Shown here: positions 30,633 to 33,411 of the stretch, one piece after another | Position numbering within the stretch: the first letter of the stretch is position 1 | How the letters are laid out: each line of letters opens with the position of its first letter | From: Candidatus Bathyarchaeota archaeon | GTDB taxonomy: Archaea; Thermoproteota; Bathyarchaeia; TCS64 | DNA: 33,411 nucleotides | Assembly (NCBI GenBank): GCA_018652685.1 | Contig: JABIBQ010000032.1 | Location: forward strand, 1-33,411 | Direction of reading: 5' to 3' | Notes under the pieces: generated by a model | Seen by the model: the letters and a program-made list of their open reading frames with translations, nothing else | Told to the model about the DNA's origin: nothing | The model's database searches: none | Program-made: the position numbers and the translations under genes

Positions 30633-32167
30633 CCACTTCATACAGGCAGGCGGACTGGAAAGAGCCGCTGATATTCGAGCACAGCAAGCCAGGCAGGATG
30701 GGCCACATGCTACCGGAGCTTGAGCCCGAGCTGGTAACCGAGGCTCAAATAGGAGATCTGGTGCCGGAGGAGCTTCTCAGGACAGAGGCAGCAGGGCTTC
30801 CCGAGGTAGGGGAGATGCAGGTGCTTCGCCACTACGTCAGGCTGAGCCAGATGAACTACGGCGTCAACGCGGGAAAGATCTACCCTCTTGGCAGTTGTAC
30901 AATGAAGTATAACCCAATCATCAACGAACTCATGGCCGGCCACCCCAAGATGGCGGGTCAGCACCCGCTTCAGAGCCCAGCGACGACCCAGGGTACTCTG
31001 AAGATGCTGTACAACCTCAAGAAGCACTTTCTGAACATCACAGGGATGGATGATGCCACTCTGCAACCAGCGGCTGGAGCCCACGGAGAGTGGACAGGAA
31101 TCATGCTCATGAGGGAGTACCACAGGGAACGCGGTGAGCTAGACCAGAGGACCGAGATTGTGGTCCCGGATAGCGCCCATGGCACGAACCCGGCGAGCGC
31201 TCACATGGCGGGATTCAAGACAGTCGAGATACCCAGCAATGAGCACGGGATGGTTGACCTTGAGGCGTTGAAAGCGGCGGTAGGCCCCCAGACGGCGGGC
31301 CTGATGCTAACAAATCCCAATACCATAGGTGTATTCGAGTCGGAGATCACCGAGATCAGCAAGATCATCCACGATGCGGGCGGCTTAATGTACTATGACG
31401 GAGCGAACCTCAACGCCATCATGGGCTGGTGCAGACCAGGCGACATGGGCTTTGATATCATTCACAGCAACCTACACAAGACCTTCAGCACGCCCCACGG
31501 CGGCGGAGGGCCAGGAGCGGGCCCAGTAGGGGTCAAGGCATTCCTAGCCGACTACCTGCCAGTTCCAGATATCATCGAGGAGGATGGCGTCTACAAGCTG
31601 GACTACAACAAGCCAAAGAGCATGGGCAAGGTTCACGGATTCCACGGCAATGTGGGAGTCAGCCTCAGGGCGTACACGTACATGTACACCATGGGAGGCT
31701 CGGGCCTCAAGGAGTCAAGTGAATTAGCTGTCCTGAATGCCAACTACATCAGCAGGCAGCTGGTGGACGCGAAGGGATACGAACTGACCTTTGACCCGGA
31801 GAAGCCCAGAAAACACGAGGCAGTTGTCAGCGCAGGCCCGATGCTCAATGATACTGGCGTCAGCGCACTGTACATCAGCAAGATGTTGCTTGACTACGGT
31901 ATGCACGCACCGACAACCTACTTCCCACTGATCGTCCCGGAGGCACTCATGATTGAGCCAACGGAGAGCGAGCCGGTGGAGGCACTGGACGAGTTCATCG
32001 CTGCGCTAAAGGAGATAAACGATATCGCCTACAGCGACCCGGAGAAGGTTCTAGGCGCTCCGTACAACACGGCAGTCTCAAAGATCAACGAGGCGAGGGC
32101 TGCGCACCCAAAAACCATCTGTTTGAGCTGGCGAAAGTACTGCCAGCTCAACCTCGACAAAGAGTAG
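30629..32167 (+). CDS. gcvPB: Glycine dehydrogenase (decarboxylating) subunit 2
   Basis: This is the 512-residue C-terminal, PLP-binding half of the split P protein. 'NLHKTFSTPHGGGGPGAGPVG' contains the Schiff-base lysine at about residue 284 and the glycine-rich loop. 'PLGSCTMKYNP', 'LQPAAGAHGEWTGI' and 'PDSAHGTNPASA' are strongly conserved family blocks. It is translationally coupled to gcvPA by a 4-base ATGA overlap, and the two chains form the active heteromer. Together with GlyA and a T/H system elsewhere it would oxidise or make glycine. Length is typical. Confidence 0.96.
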   Translation: MTTSYRQADWKEPLIFEHSKPGRMGHMLPELEPELVTEAQIGDLVPEELLRTEAAGLPEVGEMQVLRHYVRLSQMNYGVNAGKIYPLGSCTMKYNPIINELMAGHPKMAGQHPLQSPATTQGTLKMLYNLKKHFLNITGMDDATLQPAAGAHGEWTGIMLMREYHRERGELDQRTEIVVPDSAHGTNPASAHMAGFKTVEIPSNEHGMVDLEALKAAVGPQTAGLMLTNPNTIGVFESEITEISKIIHDAGGLMYYDGANLNAIMGWCRPGDMGFDIIHSNLHKTFSTPHGGGGPGAGPVGVKAFLADYLPVPDIIEEDGVYKLDYNKPKSMGKVHGFHGNVGVSLRAYTYMYTMGGSGLKESSELAVLNANYISRQLVDAKGYELTFDPEKPRKHEAVVSAGPMLNDTGVSALYISKMLLDYGMHAPTTYFPLIVPEALMIEPTESEPVEALDEFIAALKEINDIAYSDPEKVLGAPYNTAVSKINEARAAHPKTICLSWRKYCQLNLDKE

Positions 32168-32216
32168 GGCAACTTTTTATACTAACCCCCCTTTTATCCG
32201 TTGCAAGGTAACCCAA

Positions 32217-32714
32217 ATGTTACACCAAATAGCTCTAGAACTTTCACAGTTCCAGACTGCGCCGATGGCGACATTAGCAATCATGGGCATCAGCATTATG
32301 CTCGCAACCGTTACCAGCTTCATAGGCGTGAGAAGTCTGGACCTTGAGAATTACAAGAGGCTCATGATCGAGAGCAGCAAGGCAAGGAAAGAGGTCATGG
32401 ACGCCACCCGCAGCGGAAACCAACGAAGGATCGAGAAGGCCCAGCATAGGCAGCAGGATTTGATGGCTCAGCAGAGCAAGGTAAGCATGGACAGGATGAA
32501 AGGAAGCATGCTTTTCACTCTACCAATGCTCCTCATCTGGCCAAGCTTTGGAAGGTTCTTCGGCGACACCATCGTGGCTCACTTCCCGTTCAACTTCCCG
32601 TGGATTCCGAGGGAGTTCACGTTCGTTCAGTGGTACCTGATGTGCAGCTTCAGTTTCAACATCCTCCTAAACAGGGTGTTCGGGCTAACCTTCGAGATCG
32701 ACCCCGAGGACTAG
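32217..32714 (+). CDS. DUF106 / EMC3-TMCO1 family membrane protein (Oxa1/YidC superfamily)
   Basis: This 165-residue protein has about three membrane helices. The N-terminal part includes a hydrophobic helix ('TLAIMGISIMLATVTSFIGV'), then a long basic coiled-coil hairpin (about 38-95, 'KEVMDATRSGNQRRIEKAQ') and two further helices ('MLFTLPMLLIWPSFGRFFG' and 'WYLMCSFSFNILLNRVFG'). This is the archaeal DUF106 layout, related to EMC3, Get1 and YidC insertases, and it probably helps insert membrane proteins. Its neighbour cmk is the classic archaeal partner. An AAGGTAA sequence precedes the ATG, and TATA-like boxes lie at 32174-32182 and 32192-32197. Confidence 0.92.
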   Translation: MLHQIALELSQFQTAPMATLAIMGISIMLATVTSFIGVRSLDLENYKRLMIESSKARKEVMDATRSGNQRRIEKAQHRQQDLMAQQSKVSMDRMKGSMLFTLPMLLIWPSFGRFFGDTIVAHFPFNFPWIPREFTFVQWYLMCSFSFNILLNRVFGLTFEIDPED

Positions 32715-32716
32715 TT

Positions 32717-33268
32717 ATGCCCAGATCAGTCAAGGAACTCGTTATCACCTTGGCTGGGCACCACGGATCAGGCAGGACTACCAATGCGAAAGGACTCGCC
32801 AATTCACTTGGGCTTAGATATATTTCTACAGGGATGCTGTTCAGGGAGCGAGCTGAGGCGCTCGGCGTCTCCCTTGAGGAGATGAACCGCTTAGCCTCCA
32901 ACGATAGAGAGTTTGACAACTGGCTTGACAACAGGACCAAGGAGGAGTCAAGGAAACGAGGCATTGTTATTGATGCCAGTCTATCTGCGTGGATGGCAGA
33001 GGATCCCGATCTACGGGTCTATGTAACTTGTCCATTCGAAATACGGGTTAAACGAATGGCCGACCGCGAGGGCAGGGAGTACGATGAGGTCGAGCAGGAG
33101 ACCCGAGCCCGCGAGGCGCTGGAGCAGACCCGTTACCAGGAATACTACGACGTGGACATCAGCGACCTATCTATATATGATGTCATACTGAATACCGGGA
33201 TCTTTAGCATCGAGGCGAGTGCGCGAATACTTAAGAACATAGTTGAAGAATACGTATCAGGTGTATAA
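32717..33268 (+). CDS. cmk: Cytidylate kinase (archaeal Cmk type) with altered P-loop
   Basis: This 183-residue P-loop kinase normally makes CDP/dCDP from CMP/dCMP. The archaeal Cmk pattern is clear: 'LGLRYISTGMLFRERAEALG' after the P-loop, 'LRVYVTCPFEIRVKRMADRE', and 'TRYQEYYDVDISDLSIYDVILNT' with the conserved lid/ring residues. However the Walker A motif reads 'GHHGSGRTT', with Arg in place of the usual Lys, and the usual 'EGRLAGW' block reads 'DASLSAW', losing the Arg. The start ATG lies 2 bases after the DUF106 stop; the longer upstream frame overlaps that gene and is not used. The activity may be altered. Confidence 0.86.
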   Translation: MPRSVKELVITLAGHHGSGRTTNAKGLANSLGLRYISTGMLFRERAEALGVSLEEMNRLASNDREFDNWLDNRTKEESRKRGIVIDASLSAWMAEDPDLRVYVTCPFEIRVKRMADREGREYDEVEQETRAREALEQTRYQEYYDVDISDLSIYDVILNTGIFSIEASARILKNIVEEYVSGV

Positions 33269-33296
33269 TTTGCGTACGTGTTTAGCTCGTCAATAA

Positions 33297-33305
33297 ATTT
33301 ATAAA
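33297..33305 (+). promoter_or_regulatory. TATA box of the last, partial gene
   Basis: ATTTATAAA (33297-33305) is centred about 30 bases before the ATG at 33331, the strongest TATA match in the last kilobase. The likely transcription start falls inside the adjacent palindrome. Confidence 0.6.
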
Positions 33306-33309
33306 CTAA

Positions 33310-33327
33310 GTATAAACATGTTTATAC
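33310..33327. promoter_or_regulatory. Perfect 18-bp palindrome over the transcription start
   Basis: GTATAAACATGTTTATAC is a perfect palindrome with no spacer, lying between the TATA box and the ATG at 33331. A dimeric repressor bound here would cover the expected transcription start. Autoregulation by the following gene's product is possible but unproven. Confidence 0.6.
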
Positions 33328-33330
33328 AAT

Positions 33331-33411
33331 ATGGAAGAGTTAACACTAACGAACCGAAAACTAATCCTCACCACAGACATCGAAGACATAATCAGAAAAA
33401 AAGCAGTCCCT
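33331..33411 (+). CDS. Start of an unidentified gene (3' truncated)
   Basis: ATG at 33331 opens a frame of 27 codons that runs off the window: it begins 'MEELTLTNRKLILTTDIE' and includes 'RKKAVP'. The stretch is charged, with no membrane segment, and too short to assign. Its ATG lies about 30 bases after a good TATA box with a perfect palindrome in between, so it is probably a regulated gene with a leaderless or near-leaderless mRNA. It has more A/T than its upstream neighbours, though the sample is small. Confidence 0.5.
   Translation, partial: MEELTLTNRKLILTTDIEDIIRKKAVP

Noticed and set aside
32600-32716. N-terminal extension of cytidylate kinase by 39 codons
   Set aside because: It overlaps the DUF106 gene in another frame. 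The ATG at 32717 gives a normal-length kinase directly before the P-loop strand.
1-33411. CRISPR arrays, insertion sequences, toxin-antitoxin or phage-defence genes
   Set aside because: No regularly spaced repeats, transposase motifs, terminal repeats or defence-type domains were seen on either strand.

Overview
The window is archaeal chromosome. The evidence is Cbf5 (the H/ACA-guided pseudouridine synthase), a DUF106/EMC3-type membrane protein next to an archaeal-type cytidylate kinase, Lrp-type regulators, a SPOUT1-type RNA methyltransferase, a four-subunit pyruvate:ferredoxin oxidoreductase, a split glycine dehydrogenase, a CCA-less tRNA-Gln with an A1-U72 pair, and TATA boxes centred about 26-28 bases before many start codons. 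That spacing implies that many transcripts are leaderless. A few genes instead use GGAGG-type ribosome binding sites. I cannot fix the lineage from this sequence alone. Coding density is very high, no gap exceeds about 220 bases, and I saw no insertion sequence, phage gene, CRISPR array or rRNA.

Layout. 1-4.7 kb: the end of a coiled-coil protein gene, cbf5, a small-domain methyltransferase and glyA on the plus strand, facing two tandem Lrp/AsnC regulators and a CRM-domain RNA-binding protein, then tRNA-Gln. 4.9-7.2 kb: an amidohydrolase, a metallo-beta-lactamase-fold hydrolase and a small dimeric-barrel protein. 7.3-11.4 kb: an EamA transporter, a cation/proton antiporter, an M20 amidohydrolase and a GNAT acetyltransferase. 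11.4-14.9 kb: an AstE/AspA-like zinc deacylase, a cysteine-cluster protein, a tiny membrane protein, an Ntn-fold asparaginase and a RimI-like acetyltransferase. 15.0-19.6 kb: a site-2 protease, an orphan histidine kinase, and a LarA-family protein that has lost most of the known racemase active site. 19.7-24.2 kb: a stand-alone pyruvate-kinase C-domain protein, porGDAB and a PfkB sugar kinase. 24.2-29.1 kb (minus strand): a membrane-anchored TIG-like protein, a membrane-anchored winged-helix regulator, a SPOUT methyltransferase paired with an unknown protein, a phosphoglucose/phosphomannose isomerase, an M20 peptidase and a ferredoxin. 29.2-33.4 kb: gcvPA-gcvPB, an EMC3-like protein, cmk, and the first codons of an unknown gene behind a perfect palindrome.

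How the genes work together. The window is mostly central carbon, amino-acid and RNA metabolism. glyA and gcvPA/gcvPB both act on glycine and one-carbon units, and porGDAB oxidises pyruvate with ferredoxin as acceptor. Several hydrolases (two M20 enzymes, the AstE-like enzyme and the asparaginase) with transporters suggest scavenging of peptides or modified amino acids.

The points most worth a second look are the LarA homologue with substituted catalytic residues, a possible 19-codon leader peptide with a strong ribosome binding site coupled to porG, a cytidylate kinase whose Walker A lysine is arginine, and palindromes placed over the promoter or transcription start of three genes.
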